Shown here: positions 10,195 to 20,384 of the stretch, piece after piece | Numbering within the stretch: the first letter of the stretch is position 1 | Layout: every line of letters begins with the position of its first letter | Assembly: GCF_000505545.1 (NCBI RefSeq) | Contig: NZ_AYTB01000016.1 | Span: 186,001 to 250,000 of the forward strand | Length of the DNA stretch: 64,000 bases | Origin: Kurthia huakuii LAM0618 | Lineage (GTDB): Bacteria; Bacillota; Bacilli; Bacillales_A; Planococcaceae | Direction: 5' to 3' | The notes under the pieces: generated by a model | Databases searched by the model: none | Told to the model about the DNA's origin: nothing | What the model saw: only the letters and a program-made list of their open reading frames with translations | Program-made: the position numbers and the translations under genes

Positions 10195-10380
10195 TTATAA
10201 ATCCAAGTACATGCGGAATAAATTTGATATTCCTAAGTCAACTAGCATAAAGAACACTGCCATAAAGAGTAATGTAGAAAGTACAACTAGTGTGTATTTG
10301 CTAAGCTCTTTACGTTTAGGCCAGCTAGTTTTACGCATTTCAGAAAACACATTACTGAAAAATGTTTTAAGCTTTCCCAT
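10195..10380 (-). CDS. secE: Preprotein translocase subunit SecE
   Basis: This is SecE, the small membrane clamp of the SecYEG channel (61 residues, the usual size of the single-helix Bacillota form). An amphipathic N-terminal helix with the family motif MRKTSWPKRKEL is followed by one membrane helix (about residues 30-55). It lies between rpmG and nusG, the standard place. Confidence 0.95.
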   Translation of the reverse strand: MGKLKTFFSNVFSEMRKTSWPKRKELSKYTLVVLSTLLFMAVFFMLVDLGISNLFRMYLDL

Positions 10381-10429
10381 CCAACCTAACCTCCGAATAA
10401 AAATAAAAATCTTGTATGATTAACGAAAT

Positions 10430-10576
10430 TTATCTTGTTTGTTTGTGTAATGTACGTTCATTACAGTGCGAACAATATTTCTTTAATTCCATTCTTTTTG
10501 AGCTATCCTTTGGGGCCGGTAAATTATAATTACGGGCGCCGCATTTTTCGCAGCATAGCACAACTTTGTTTGCCAT
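10430..10576 (-). CDS. rpmG: Ribosomal protein L33 (zinc-ribbon form)
   Basis: This is a 48-codon gene on the minus strand beginning MANKVVLCCEKCGARNYN and ending ERTLHKQTR. Two CxxC pairs (CEKC and CSHC) form the zinc ribbon, so this is the C+ version of L33. The ATG at 10574-10576 follows AAAGGTG. It occupies the conserved rpmGB position between sigH and secE and is one of the smallest genes in the block. Confidence 0.92.
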   Translation of the reverse strand: MANKVVLCCEKCGARNYNLPAPKDSSKRMELKKYCSHCNERTLHKQTR

Positions 10577-10655
10577 AATAAAAATCACCTTTCAGGCATT
10601 TGTCCTTATACAGACTATCATCTAATGCCATAAGCTGTCAATAAAGCTCAATGTG

Positions 10656-11285
10656 TCAGTTTGCTGTCAATTGTTGTTCAAGTTTACGTTTAATTCGTTG
10701 CAATGCATTGTCAATAGACTTCACATGGCGCTCTAATTGTTCGGCAATTTCTTGGTAGCTACAGCCGTCGATATAGCGTGCTAAAACTTTTTGCTCAAAC
10801 GGACTAAGCAAGTCATTTATACGTGATTCCATATCAAGAAATTGTTCGCGATGCACTACAAAATTTGCTGGATCTTCGCTTGCATCTGTTTGCAATAAAT
10901 CCATCAATGTACTAGCTTGTTCATCATCACCTACAGGTTTATCAAGCGACACATAAGAGTTTAGAGGGATATGCTTTTGTCGAGTAGCTGTTTTAATTGC
11001 TGTAATAATTTGGCGCGTAATGCATAGCTCTGCAAAGGCTTTAAACGACGCTTGATGTACGTCACTAAAATCTCGCACTGCTTTAAATAAGCCAATCATT
11101 CCTTCTTGAATGATATCTTCTTTATCTGCACCAATTAAAAAATATGATTTTACTTTAATCCGTACGAGTGGCTTATATTTTGTAATCAAAAAATCAAGCG
11201 CCTCGCTGTCGCCTTGCCTAGTGAATTCGACGAGTTGCTCGTCGGTCATACTACTATACTGGTGCTGCAATTTACTTGTTATCAC
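10656..11285 (-). CDS. sigH: RNA polymerase sigma factor SigH (sigma-30)
   Basis: This is the alternative sigma factor of the transition to stationary phase and early sporulation (209 residues; B. subtilis 218). Region 2 is seen as DKEDIIQEGMIGLFKAVRDF and region 4 as YQEIAEQLERHVKSIDNALQ. The start is GTG at 11283-11285 after GGGGTGA; no better start is seen. It lies between rae1 and rpmG. Its presence supports a spore-former lineage. Confidence 0.93.
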   Translation of the reverse strand: MITSKLQHQYSSMTDEQLVEFTRQGDSEALDFLITKYKPLVRIKVKSYFLIGADKEDIIQEGMIGLFKAVRDFSDVHQASFKAFAELCITRQIITAIKTATRQKHIPLNSYVSLDKPVGDDEQASTLMDLLQTDASEDPANFVVHREQFLDMESRINDLLSPFEQKVLARYIDGCSYQEIAEQLERHVKSIDNALQRIKRKLEQQLTAN

Positions 11286-11306
11286 AAAATCACCCCAACT
11301 ATTAAT

Positions 11307-11837
11307 CTATTTCAGGCCTCGACGCATATTTTCCAACTTATTTTTCGTTTCGGCATCTACTTGAACTCGGTTTGAAAATTTTCGTTGACGCGCATAGTCC
11401 TTGTTGACCGTTTGTGTAATTTGACGCTGTGATTCACGCACTTCCATCAACAATTCAGAAGCTGGCATACGCAAAGCACCATTCCCAAAAATAACGCTTT
11501 GCTCTGCCATATCAGATGTAGCAACTGTAATGCGCGTTAAACGGCCATATTTTTGAATCTTATCCATCGTCAACGATTCAATACATTCATCTGCCGTTTC
11601 TTTCACACGCGTATAAATAATTTCAATATCATGTTGTTTTTCTTTTGTAGCGACGCCTGGAACCTGATACGCATCAAATACAACAATAATCTTATAATGT
11701 GAATACGCTTGATATTCAGCTAATAATTCAATTAAACGATCACGCGCGTCAATTAATTGATGTTTGTCTTTCAATAGCTTCAATTCATCCCAGTCACCAA
11801 TCATGTTATAGCCATCTACGATCAAAATATCCTTCAT
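11307..11837 (-). CDS. rae1: Ribosome-dependent mRNA endonuclease Rae1 (YacP, NYN domain)
   Basis: This is a single NYN-domain protein (176 residues) of the YacP family. In B. subtilis Rae1 enters the ribosomal A site and cleaves specific mRNAs. The N-terminal acidic motif ILIVDGYNMIGDW and later conserved acidic residues (VVFDAYQVPG, ATSDMAEQ) mark the metal-dependent nuclease fold. The ATG at 11835-11837 follows GTGAGG by seven bases. It is translationally close to rlmB and is probably part of the cysS-sigH unit. Confidence 0.88.
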   Translation of the reverse strand: MKDILIVDGYNMIGDWDELKLLKDKHQLIDARDRLIELLAEYQAYSHYKIIVVFDAYQVPGVATKEKQHDIEIIYTRVKETADECIESLTMDKIQKYGRLTRITVATSDMAEQSVIFGNGALRMPASELLMEVRESQRQITQTVNKDYARQRKFSNRVQVDAETKNKLENMRRGLK

Positions 11838-11850
11838 GAGCAGCCCTCAC

Positions 11851-12696
11851 TTATAGCTCGTGACGTTTACGATACACTTCATACATTAGAAGCGATGCTG
11901 CTACTGATGCATTTAACGATGTAACGTGTCCAACCATTGGTAGATTGTAAAGGAAGTCACATTTTTCTTTTAGAATGCGGCTCATGCCTTTTCCTTCACT
12001 ACCAATAATTACAGCAAGTGGTAATGTAGCATCCATGCGACGATAGTCTTGTGAACCTTTCGCATCGGTACCAGCAATCCAAACACCACGCTCTTTTAGT
12101 TCATCAACCGTTTGCGATAAATTGTTGACGCGTACAGTTGGAATGTATTCAATCGCGCCTGTTGATGCTTTAGCAACAACAGCTGTAAGTGATACAGACC
12201 GACGACGTGGAATGATAATACCATGTGCGCCAACTGCATCTGCAGTACGCATAATAGAACCTAGATTATGTGGGTCTTCTAGTTCATCTAAAATCATGAT
12301 AAATGGATCTTCACCACGTTCTTCAGCCAATTTGAAAACGTCATCTAATTCTGCATAGTTATATGCGGCAACTGATGCGACAATTCCTTGATGATTTTCT
12401 GATGATAAATTATCAATTTTTTGTTTTGGTACAAATTGCACTACAATGCGACGTTCGCTCGCCATATCTAATAATTCTTTAATGCCATTCTTTTTCACGC
12501 CTTCAGCGATCCAAATTTTATTAATATCGCGCGTTGAACGAAGCGCTTCTAGTACAGGGTTTTTCCCTGCAATCATCTCTTTTGAGTGATCGACTTCTTG
12601 CTCTACTTCCGGTGCACGTTCAGGTTTACGGTCGCGTGCTGGGCGACGGTCGCGATCCTGTTTACGTCCCGATTTATAATCTCGTTCATATTTCAT
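11851..12696 (-). CDS. rlmB: 23S rRNA (guanosine-2'-O-)-methyltransferase RlmB, SpoU family
   Basis: This is a TrmH/SpoU-type trefoil-knot methyltransferase (281 residues). Motif 1 is NLGSIMRTAD, motif 2 is VIIGSEGKGMS and motif 3 is LNASVAASLLMYE. A substrate-binding domain lies at about residues 40-110, preceded by a lysine- and arginine-rich tail of about 35 residues. The expected target is G2251 of 23S rRNA by family. The ATG overlaps the mrnC stop codon as TAATG, implying translational coupling. Confidence 0.9.
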   Translation of the reverse strand: MKYERDYKSGRKQDRDRRPARDRKPERAPEVEQEVDHSKEMIAGKNPVLEALRSTRDINKIWIAEGVKKNGIKELLDMASERRIVVQFVPKQKIDNLSSENHQGIVASVAAYNYAELDDVFKLAEERGEDPFIMILDELEDPHNLGSIMRTADAVGAHGIIIPRRRSVSLTAVVAKASTGAIEYIPTVRVNNLSQTVDELKERGVWIAGTDAKGSQDYRRMDATLPLAVIIGSEGKGMSRILKEKCDFLYNLPMVGHVTSLNASVAASLLMYEVYRKRHEL

Positions 12697-13136
12697 TATT
12701 TTGACACCTCATTTTTATCTTCAACTGTATCGATGGCGTATTGAATAATACCATCTACGCGCTCTTTTTGACCTAATAAATATAAATAACCGATAACTGC
12801 CTCAAAAGCCGAGCTATAGTTATATGTTTGAACATCCGTATTTTTTGGCACAGAACCTGATTTTGCATTACGCCCACGTCGTAGTACCGCTAGTTCTTCT
12901 TCTGTGAAATAATTTTCATCCATCATTTTACGAACGACCATTGCTTGTGCTTTTGCAGACACATAATGCGTTGCCTCACGGTGTAATACTTTCGGTTTCA
13001 CTCGACCTGAGCGTAATAAGTGCTCACGAATCGCGATTTCTAAAACCGCATCTCCCATATAAGCTAAAGCTAGCGCATTTACTTGTTTAACATCTGCATC
13101 TCGAAGTTCTTCCACTTCTCTTAACCTCGTTTCCAT
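12696..13136 (-). CDS. mrnC: Mini-ribonuclease III
   Basis: This is Mini-III (146 residues), an RNase III catalytic domain without the double-stranded-RNA-binding domain. In Bacillus it matures 23S rRNA precursor ends. The catalytic acidic residues are visible as D29/E33 in YMGDAVLE and E112 in FEAVIGY. The start at 13134-13136 overlaps the end of cysS by 16 bases, the arrangement seen in other Bacillales. Confidence 0.92.
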   Translation of the reverse strand: METRLREVEELRDADVKQVNALALAYMGDAVLEIAIREHLLRSGRVKPKVLHREATHYVSAKAQAMVVRKMMDENYFTEEELAVLRRGRNAKSGSVPKNTDVQTYNYSSAFEAVIGYLYLLGQKERVDGIIQYAIDTVEDKNEVSK

Positions 13137-14521
13137 CTTACGCCTTGGCGTGTGTCTTCTAAGATAATATTCATATCTTTTAATTGGTCACGAATCTCAT
13201 CAGCACGTGCGAAGTTGCGATCCTTACGCGCTTGTTGACGTTCTTCGATTAACGCATCGATTTCTTCGTCTAATAATTCTTCTTTTACATTTAAGATAAT
13301 ACCTAATACGCCAGATAATTCATCTAACACATCGAGTAATGCTTGTAATGTTTCTGCATTTGTATTATCTTCGTTCAAATATTTGTTTGCTAACGTAGAT
13401 AATGCAAATAATGTTGCAATCGCATTTGCTGTATTAAAATCATCGTCCATTGCTGTAGTGAAATTTTGGCGTTCTGTTTCAATTGCTTCAAATACCGCTT
13501 CATCTTTTTCCGCTAAGTTTGCTGTGCTTTCTAGGCGGTGCACTAAATTTTTGCGTGACGTGCGTAGACGGTCTAAACCATTTTGAGCAGCCTCCACTAA
13601 ATCTTGTGCAAAGTTAATTGGATGGCGATAGTGTACAGATAACATGAAGAAGCGCAGTACTTGTGGATCGATTTGTTGAATAATATCATGCACAAGGATG
13701 AAGTTCCCTAGTGATTTTGACATTTTTTCATTATCGATATTGATGTAGCCATTGTGCATCCAGTAGTTTGCAAATTGCTTATCTGTGTAGGCTTCTGATT
13801 GTGCAATTTCATTTTCATGGTGAGGGAATGTTAAATCTTGACCACCTGCATGAATATCGATTGTATCACCAAAATGTTCGTGAACCATAACAGAGCATTC
13901 AATATGCCAACCTGGACGACCTTCACCCCATGGACTTTGCCAGAAAATTTCGCCTGGTTTCGCCGCTTTCCATAATGCAAAATCTAATGCATCTTCTTTT
14001 TTCTCTCCAGCTTCAATACGGGCGCCGATTTTTAAATCATCTACTGATTGATGCGATAATTTACCATAACCTTTGAATTTGCGTGTACGGTAGTAAACGT
14101 CACCTTGAGATTCATACGCAAAGCCTTTTTCGATTAATACTGCAATGAAATTAATGATGGCATCCATATGCTCAGTTACGCGAGGATGCGAATCAGCTTT
14201 TTGGCAACCTAATGCTGTAATATCTTCAAAATATGCATTAATGAAACGTTCCGTTAGCTCCGGTACTTCTTCACCTAATTCATTGGCCGCTTTAATGATT
14301 TTATCATCAACGTCGGTGAAGTTTGAAACGTAGTCTACTTCAAAACCACGATATGTTAAATAACGTCGAACTGTATCGTATACGATAACAGGACGGGCAT
14401 TCCCGATATGAATGTAATTGTAAACAGTCGGTCCACATACATACATGCGCACCTTACCTTCTTCAATTGGCACAAAGTTTTCTTTTTCACGTGTCAGTGA
14501 GTTAAAAATTTGGATAGCCAT
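13121..14521 (-). CDS. cysS: Cysteinyl-tRNA synthetase
   Basis: This class I synthetase (466 residues) charges tRNA-Cys. The HIGH motif is HIGN at residues 38-41, and the KMSKS loop is [10 protein letters not shown]. The zinc site includes C29, a cysteine in HIECSVMV and the HHE of TFPHHENE. The ATG at 14519-14521 follows AAGGAGAG. It is preceded by a T-box leader whose specifier reads TGC (cysteine), so it is expected to be induced by uncharged tRNA-Cys. cysE, which precedes cysS in B. subtilis, is absent here. Confidence 0.97.
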   Translation of the reverse strand: MAIQIFNSLTREKENFVPIEEGKVRMYVCGPTVYNYIHIGNARPVIVYDTVRRYLTYRGFEVDYVSNFTDVDDKIIKAANELGEEVPELTERFINAYFEDITALGCQKADSHPRVTEHMDAIINFIAVLIEKGFAYESQGDVYYRTRKFKGYGKLSHQSVDDLKIGARIEAGEKKEDALDFALWKAAKPGEIFWQSPWGEGRPGWHIECSVMVHEHFGDTIDIHAGGQDLTFPHHENEIAQSEAYTDKQFANYWMHNGYINIDNEKMSKSLGNFILVHDIIQQIDPQVLRFFMLSVHYRHPINFAQDLVEAAQNGLDRLRTSRKNLVHRLESTANLAEKDEAVFEAIETERQNFTTAMDDDFNTANAIATLFALSTLANKYLNEDNTNAETLQALLDVLDELSGVLGIILNVKEELLDEEIDALIEERQQARKDRNFARADEIRDQLKDMNIILEDTRQGVRWKRG

Positions 14522-14599
14522 TAGCGATCATCTCTCCTTTAATGAACATCGTTACTATAAGTTGATCCAGCGATAATCGTATTGTTCTCATTCCCTTAC

Positions 14600-14862
14600 G
14601 ATTAAAACATAATCACGAAAAAAAGCGCCCCTATCTACTAACTAGACAGAGACGCTGTATGCGCGGTTCCACTCTGATTGGAAAAATAATTCCCACTCGA
14701 AGTCTATTAACGGTGACGAACCGGTCATGCCTACTTACATTTCAACATGACACTCAGAGGTGCATTTCTGCGCAGCCTAGACTCAAATCATTTTCAGCCA
14801 ATGATGATTCTCTCTTTAGAGCGTGCGGCGCATACTTCTCCTCTTCAACGTTTTGAACTGGA
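14600..14862 (-). promoter_or_regulatory. T-box leader with cysteine specifier, upstream of cysS
   Basis: The leader has the T-box core GAGTGGAACCGCGC (complement of 14661-14674). A terminator stem (AGCG at 14624-14627 pairing to CGCT at 14653-14656, with arms extending inward) is followed by seven T. Stem I shows the AGTA element. In the specifier loop the triplet TGC (complement of 14762-14764) is preceded by GAAA and followed by A, which specifies cysteine. This agrees with the downstream cysS. Confidence 0.92.
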
Positions 14863-14905
14863 TAGATTCATTGTACAATGAAACCTCACTTTTGAAAACT
14901 AAAAC

Positions 14906-14944
14906 AAAAAAAGAAGAGAGCGCCACGTGCGGCGTCCCCTCTTT
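14906..14944 (-). terminator. Intrinsic terminator after gltX
   Basis: AAGAGAG/CGCC (14914-14924) pairs with GGCG/TCCCCTCTT (14931-14944), followed on the minus strand by seven T. It ends the gltX transcript 14 bases after the stop codon and isolates the cysS T-box unit. Confidence 0.85.
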
Positions 14945-14957
14945 TTCTTAAAAACGA

Positions 14958-16418
14958 TTAGCCTAGTTGAGCATCTAAACGTTTTACAACTGTATCTTTA
15001 CCTAAAATTTCAATTGCATCTGCAAGTTCTGGTCCATGCATTTCGCCAGTAGTTGCTACGCGGATTGGCATGAATAGGTTTTTACCTTTATGGCCTGTTT
15101 CTTTTTGAACAGCTTTGATTGCTTTTTTGATTGCTGGAGCTTCAAAAGCTTCTAGTTCAAGAAGGTTTTTCTTGAATGTCGCAAGTACTTCAGAAACTTG
15201 TTCACCAGCTAATACTTCTTTTTCATCATCGTTTAATTCTACATGATCTTGGAAGAACATTTCAGAAAGCTCAACAATTTCAGCACCGAAGCTCATTTGT
15301 TCATGATAAAGACCGATTAATTTGTCTGCCCATTCAGCTTCTTCAGCTGTTGGATTTTCGGCGATACGACCTGCTTTTTGTAAGAATGGCAGGCAAAGTG
15401 CCACAACTTCTTCATGCGTTAATTTCTTCATGTATTGGTTGTTCATCCATTTTAACTTTGTCATATCGTACATAGATGGTGATTTTGTTAAACGTTTTTC
15501 ATCGAATTGCTCAATCAATTCGTCCATAGAGAAAATTTCTTCTTCACCTTCTGGAGACCAACCAAGTAATGCAAGGAAATTGACCATTGCAGCTGGTAAA
15601 TAACCAAGGTCTTTATATTGAGAGATGAATTGGATAATTGATTCATCACGTTTTGATAATTTTTTATGGTTTTCATTGATGATTAACGTCATATGACCGA
15701 AACGTGGTGCTTCCCAGCCAAATGCTTTGTAAATCATTAATTGTTTTGGTGTGTTAGATAAATGTTCTTCACCGCGGAATACATGTGTCATTTCCATTAG
15801 ATGGTCGTCTAATACTACTGCGAAGTTATATGTTGGGATACCATTTGCTTTAACGATTACCCAATCACCAATATCTTTTGATTCGAATGTTACTTCATTG
15901 CGAATTAAATCATCTACTACATATGTTTCATTTTCTGGAACTTTGAAGCGGATTGTATAAGGTGCGCCTGACGCTTCTTTTTCTGCTACTTCTTCAGCTG
16001 ATAAATGACGGCAAGTACCTTTATACATTGGAGCTGCTACACCAGCTTCGCGTTGTGCTTCACGTTCAGCTTCTAATTCTTCTGATGTACAGAAACATTT
16101 GTAAGCCATACCCATATCAATTAATTTTTCAGCAGCATCTTTATATGTGTCTAAACGCTCCATTTGACGATATGGTGCGAATGGGCCACCGATTGCTGGT
16201 GATTCAACAGGGTCAATCCCCATCCAAGCTAGGTTATGAAGTTGTGATTCTTCGCCACCCTCGATGTTACGTGCGATATCTGTATCTTCAATACGGAAGA
16301 TAAAATCTCCGTCGTAATGTTTTGCGTATAAGTAATTGAATAGTGCAGTACGAGCACCACCGATGTGTAAGTGTCCAGTTGGACTTGGTGCATAACGTAC
16401 ACGAACTTTTTTAGTCAT
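14958..16418 (-). CDS. gltX: Glutamyl-tRNA synthetase
   Basis: This class I synthetase (486 residues; Bacillus 483) is probably non-discriminating, as usual in Bacillota. The HIGH motif is seen in [13 protein letters not shown] (residues 11-23) and the KMSKS equivalent in KKLSKRDES. The ATG at 16416-16418 lies behind AGGAGG. It is followed by a strong terminator and preceded by ispF, so it may be read with ispDF or from its own promoter. Confidence 0.96.
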   Translation of the reverse strand: MTKKVRVRYAPSPTGHLHIGGARTALFNYLYAKHYDGDFIFRIEDTDIARNIEGGEESQLHNLAWMGIDPVESPAIGGPFAPYRQMERLDTYKDAAEKLIDMGMAYKCFCTSEELEAEREAQREAGVAAPMYKGTCRHLSAEEVAEKEASGAPYTIRFKVPENETYVVDDLIRNEVTFESKDIGDWVIVKANGIPTYNFAVVLDDHLMEMTHVFRGEEHLSNTPKQLMIYKAFGWEAPRFGHMTLIINENHKKLSKRDESIIQFISQYKDLGYLPAAMVNFLALLGWSPEGEEEIFSMDELIEQFDEKRLTKSPSMYDMTKLKWMNNQYMKKLTHEEVVALCLPFLQKAGRIAENPTAEEAEWADKLIGLYHEQMSFGAEIVELSEMFFQDHVELNDDEKEVLAGEQVSEVLATFKKNLLELEAFEAPAIKKAIKAVQKETGHKGKNLFMPIRVATTGEMHGPELADAIEILGKDTVVKRLDAQLG

Positions 16419-16498
16419 GATTAAAATCCTCCTATTTTGTCGAGAAAAAATTCAACTTTGTTAATTCTACCACTCGCGATATGAAATTTAAAGCGGCC

Positions 16499-16975
16499 TT
16501 ACTTTTTAATTAAAAGAATTGTCGCCATTGAGGCAATTCCTTCTTTACGACCAACGAAGCCTAGTTTTTCAGTTGTTGTTGCTTTCACATTTACTTGCGA
16601 TGGCTCTGCATTTAATAATTCTGCAATACGATTGCGCATTTGCTCAATGTATGGAGCCATTTTTGGTGCTTGTGCCATGATTGTACAATCGACATTTCCT
16701 AATGTGTAACCTTTTGCTTCGACCTTTTCCCAAATAAATGATAAAAGTTTTGCAGAATCTGCACCTTCCCATTCCGGATCTGTATCCGGGAAATGATGAC
16801 CGATATCCCCTTCACCAATTGCGCCTAATGCAGCATCTGTTACTGTATGTAGCAGTACATCTGCATCCGAATGACCTATTAAACCTCTGTCACTTGGAAT
16901 TTCAATACCGCCAATAATTAATGGGCGGCCTTCTGCAAATTCATGTACATCAAAACCTTGTCCTACGCGAAACAT
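16499..16975 (-). CDS. ispF: 2-C-methyl-D-erythritol 2,4-cyclodiphosphate synthase
   Basis: This enzyme (158 residues) makes the cyclic diphosphate intermediate of the MEP isoprenoid pathway. Metal-binding residues are seen in GFDVH (residues 7-11) and HSDADVLLH. The C-terminal [10 protein letters not shown] motif binds the cytidine part. The frame is open further upstream, but the ATG at 16973-16975 is placed six bases after GGAGGAT, which lies inside the last codons of ispD. The two genes are therefore tightly coupled. Confidence 0.95.
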   Translation of the reverse strand: MFRVGQGFDVHEFAEGRPLIIGGIEIPSDRGLIGHSDADVLLHTVTDAALGAIGEGDIGHHFPDTDPEWEGADSAKLLSFIWEKVEAKGYTLGNVDCTIMAQAPKMAPYIEQMRNRIAELLNAEPSQVNVKATTTEKLGFVGRKEGIASMATILLIKK

Positions 16976-16979
16976 ATAA

Positions 16980-17666
16980 TTATCCTCCAATACGTTGGTT
17001 TAAGATGGCCTCACCAAAAACCAAATCTTCTTTTGTTGTTATTTTAACATTTTCATAGCTACTCTCAACCATATACACTGATTCGCCTTCACGTTCTACT
17101 AGCATCGATTCATCAGTACCTAAAAAATTATCTCGCTCCGCATGGTTTTCTGCTTGTTGTAATAGCTCGAAACGAAATGCTTGTGGTGTTTGAATCATCC
17201 ACAATGTCGAACGATCCACAGTTTCTTGAATAATACCTTCTTCAACACGCTTCATCGTATCTTTCGCACGTACTCCAACAATTGCTGCACCTTTCTCATA
17301 TGCCGCTTCTGCTAATTCGTGAATTGTTGGCTCTACAATAAATGGACGAGCTGCATCATGCACAAGTACAATTTCGCCACTTCCAATCGCCTTCATACAT
17401 GACTGTACGCTATGTTGACGTTCATCGCCACCAGTTGGCATCGCACGTACTTTTGTAATGTTGTATTGCACAAGTAAGCTTTGAATAAAATCTCGCTCAC
17501 TATCTTTCACCGCTAAATAAATACCTCGACACCAATTATCACGCTCAAATACTTCTAATGTATGAATTAAAATTGGCTTTCCTTTTAATTCAAGGAACAA
17601 TTTATTTTTACCAGCACCCATGCGTTTACCGCTACCAGCTGCTGGCAAAATAACATCGTAGTTCAT
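16980..17666 (-). CDS. ispD: 2-C-methyl-D-erythritol 4-phosphate cytidylyltransferase
   Basis: This is the third enzyme of the MEP pathway (228 residues). The nucleotide-binding loop is [16 protein letters not shown], and the conserved LVHDAARPF motif is present. A GTG three codons upstream lies too near the binding site, so ATG at 17664-17666, eight bases after GGGGGAG, was chosen. It ends four bases before the ispF start. Confidence 0.95.
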   Translation of the reverse strand: MNYDVILPAAGSGKRMGAGKNKLFLELKGKPILIHTLEVFERDNWCRGIYLAVKDSERDFIQSLLVQYNITKVRAMPTGGDERQHSVQSCMKAIGSGEIVLVHDAARPFIVEPTIHELAEAAYEKGAAIVGVRAKDTMKRVEEGIIQETVDRSTLWMIQTPQAFRFELLQQAENHAERDNFLGTDESMLVEREGESVYMVESSYENVKITTKEDLVFGEAILNQRIGG

Positions 17667-17745
17667 GTAATACACTCCCCCAACAATCTACTGTCTCTTA
17701 TTGTATTAAAAAATGGTTGAAGCGCATAGCTCCAACCATCATCAT

Positions 17746-18825
17746 TTATTTTTTTGGTTTGGCAAAAATCATACGACCAGCAGATGTTTGAAGCACGCTC
17801 GTTACAATAACGGTAATCGCTTCCCCGATATACGATTTACCATCCTCGACAACAATCATCGTTCCATCGTCTAAGTAGGCAACACCTTGATTGTGTTCCT
17901 TCCCTTCTTTGATGACGACAACATACATTTCTTCGCCGGGAATAACGACCGGCTTCACAGCATTCGCTAACTCGTTAATATTTAACACTTGGACGTTGTG
18001 CAATTCACAGACTTTATTCAAATTGAAATCATTCGTCACAATTTGACCGCCACCCATTTTTTTCGCTAAGCGTACTAATTTTAGATCAACTTCAGGCACA
18101 TCGTCAAAATCGACTTCGGTCAATAATACCGTTGTGGCAGGTTCATCTTGAAGTGCTTTTAAAATATCAAGACCTCTACGACCTTTTGTACGTTTTAGCG
18201 TATCCGATGAATCAGCAATATGTTGAAGCTCCGTTAAAACAAACTGCGGGATAACGAGCGTACCTTCTACAAAGCCTGTACGACAAATGTCTGCGATACG
18301 GCCATCGATAATCACACTCGTATCTAATAATTTGTATGAAGCTGGCGGCTCAAGTAACTCATCTTTCGTGTCATCATTCTTTTTCTTAGCTGAACGGGAT
18401 GTAAAGACACTCATTAATTCTTCACGCCGCTTAAATCCAACTTGAAAACCTAAATAGCCTAATACAATTGATAATAAAATCGGCAATACTGTTGTGATGA
18501 TGGGAATGCGAATACTATTAAGTGCAAAACCAATCAAATACGCCACAATCAATCCGATAATCAAACCTAACGTCCCGAACAATAAATCCCCACTCGGCTC
18601 TTTTAATAATTTTTCTTCAAGCCAACGAATAAACTGCACAAAATAATCAGCAATGAAGAACGACACAACAAACAAAATAATCGCACCAATTAAAACAGAA
18701 ACATATGGGTTATTAATCCATGGGTTATTGGATAAATGAAGAACTTTGTATAAAGGCGGTAACAGGACTAACCCTAGCGTTCCCCCAATTAATAGGAATA
18801 CGATTTGAATAATTCGTTTTAACAT
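17746..18825 (-). CDS. yacL: Membrane-anchored PIN/TRAM domain protein YacL
   Basis: This protein (359 residues) has four predicted membrane helices in the first 125 residues. A PIN nuclease-like domain follows from about residue 165 (YKLLDTSVIIDGRIADIC, with conserved aspartates), then a TRAM RNA-binding domain near the C-terminus. It is the counterpart of B. subtilis YacL and is often annotated PIN/TRAM ATPase-like. The function is unproven; an RNA-related role is inferred from the domains. It lies directly after radA because disA is missing. Confidence 0.85.
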   Translation of the reverse strand: MLKRIIQIVFLLIGGTLGLVLLPPLYKVLHLSNNPWINNPYVSVLIGAIILFVVSFFIADYFVQFIRWLEEKLLKEPSGDLLFGTLGLIIGLIVAYLIGFALNSIRIPIITTVLPILLSIVLGYLGFQVGFKRREELMSVFTSRSAKKKNDDTKDELLEPPASYKLLDTSVIIDGRIADICRTGFVEGTLVIPQFVLTELQHIADSSDTLKRTKGRRGLDILKALQDEPATTVLLTEVDFDDVPEVDLKLVRLAKKMGGGQIVTNDFNLNKVCELHNVQVLNINELANAVKPVVIPGEEMYVVVIKEGKEHNQGVAYLDDGTMIVVEDGKSYIGEAITVIVTSVLQTSAGRMIFAKPKK

Positions 18826-18917
18826 ACATGCACCTCCCCTTTAATTGACTATTATACAGATTATCCCTAAATTCCGCTTCATTCAGCCCTGTTCTAACAA
18901 CAATAAAATAATTGGCA

Positions 18918-20294
18918 CTACAGTTCGCAAAACGCTTGCTTCAATGCTTGATCAACGCGCTCTACACCAATGATTTCAATGCCGTCCGGGAAATCCCAAC
19001 CCCCAATATTTGATGCTGGAATAAAAATACGTTTAAATCCTAATTTTGCAGCTTCATTCACACGTTGTTCAATACGTGTCACACGGCGAACTTCTCCTGT
19101 TAATCCGACTTCACCTGCAAAGCAATCTGTTGGATTCGCCGACAAATCCTTAAAACTTGAAACGATGCTAACAAGTACTGCTAAATCAATTGCTGGTTCA
19201 TCAAGTTTTACACCGCCGGCTACTTTTATAAAGGCATCTTGCGCCTGTAGCATAAATCCCATACGTTTTTCTAACACAGCCATTAATAACGACACGCGAT
19301 TTTGGTCAAGTCCTGTTGCCATACGTTTCGGATAATTGAAACTAGACGGTGAAACCAAAGCTTGAATTTCCACGAGAATTGGGCGCGTCCCTTCCATCGA
19401 AGCTACGATTGTCGACCCTGGTGCACCTTGCGAACGTTCTTCAAGAAACATTTCAGATGGATTTAATACTTCTTTTAAACCACCATGTACCATTTCAAAA
19501 ATAGCGATTTCATTCGTTGAACCAAAGCGGTTTTTTTGACTGCGCAAAATACGATGATTATGATGACGCTCACCTTCAAAATACAATACGGTATCTACCA
19601 TATGTTCTAAAATACGCGGACCGGCAATCTGACCTTCTTTTGTGACATGGCCAACAAGGAAAATCGCAATATTTTTTGTTTTGGCGATGCGCATTAATTC
19701 ACCTGTACATTCACGCACTTGAGATACACTGCCTGGTGCGGATGTTACCTCTGGATGATGCACTGTTTGAATGGAGTCAATGATGACAAATTTCGGTTGC
19801 GTTTGCTCGATTGTTTCACTAATCATTTCTAAATTAGTTTCTGCATAAATATAAAGTTCAGGTGATTGTACGCCCAAACGTTCAGCGCGTAATTTTGTTT
19901 GGCGAATGGATTCCTCACCTGATACATATAACACGCGATGATTTTGATTTGATAATAATGCCGATACTTGTAAGAGTAACGTTGATTTTCCAATCCCAGG
20001 ATCCCCACCAATTAAAATAAGAGACCCTGGCACAATACCTCCACCAAGGACACGATTGAATTCTGTTAATTCCGTTGGTACACGCTGTTCTTCTTGTGTC
20101 TCAACAGAAATAATTGGCGTAGCTTTTGCCGAAACCATTTCAGAATGTTTAAATGCACCGCGCGGCCTCTTCGCTACTACCTCAACTTCCTCTACCATCG
20201 TATTCCATTGCCCACAACCTGGACAACGCCCCATCCATTTAGCTGTTTCATAACCACATTCATTACATACAAATTTTGATTTCTTCTTTGCCAT
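18918..20294 (-). CDS. radA: DNA repair protein RadA
   Basis: This is a RecA-like branch-migration helicase acting in recombination (458 residues). The zinc finger has C10, C13, C24 and C27. The Walker A motif is [10 protein letters not shown], the RadA-specific KNRFGST motif is present, and a Lon-protease-like C-terminal domain follows. The ATG at 20292-20294 lies after AGGAGGG. It is preceded by clpC in the stress operon order. Confidence 0.96.
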   Translation of the reverse strand: MAKKKSKFVCNECGYETAKWMGRCPGCGQWNTMVEEVEVVAKRPRGAFKHSEMVSAKATPIISVETQEEQRVPTELTEFNRVLGGGIVPGSLILIGGDPGIGKSTLLLQVSALLSNQNHRVLYVSGEESIRQTKLRAERLGVQSPELYIYAETNLEMISETIEQTQPKFVIIDSIQTVHHPEVTSAPGSVSQVRECTGELMRIAKTKNIAIFLVGHVTKEGQIAGPRILEHMVDTVLYFEGERHHNHRILRSQKNRFGSTNEIAIFEMVHGGLKEVLNPSEMFLEERSQGAPGSTIVASMEGTRPILVEIQALVSPSSFNYPKRMATGLDQNRVSLLMAVLEKRMGFMLQAQDAFIKVAGGVKLDEPAIDLAVLVSIVSSFKDLSANPTDCFAGEVGLTGEVRRVTRIEQRVNEAAKLGFKRIFIPASNIGGWDFPDGIEIIGVERVDQALKQAFCEL

Positions 20295-20384
20295 AATACC
20301 CTCCTATAAAACATTTATACGTTTATGATAAAACAAAAAAGGAACGTCTTATATAGTACAGACGTTCCCATTTCTGAAAATCTT

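Noticed and set aside
10800-12700. A second rpmG or other small gene between sigH and rlmB.
   Set aside because: Genes are tightly packed; no extra frame with a ribosome binding site was found.
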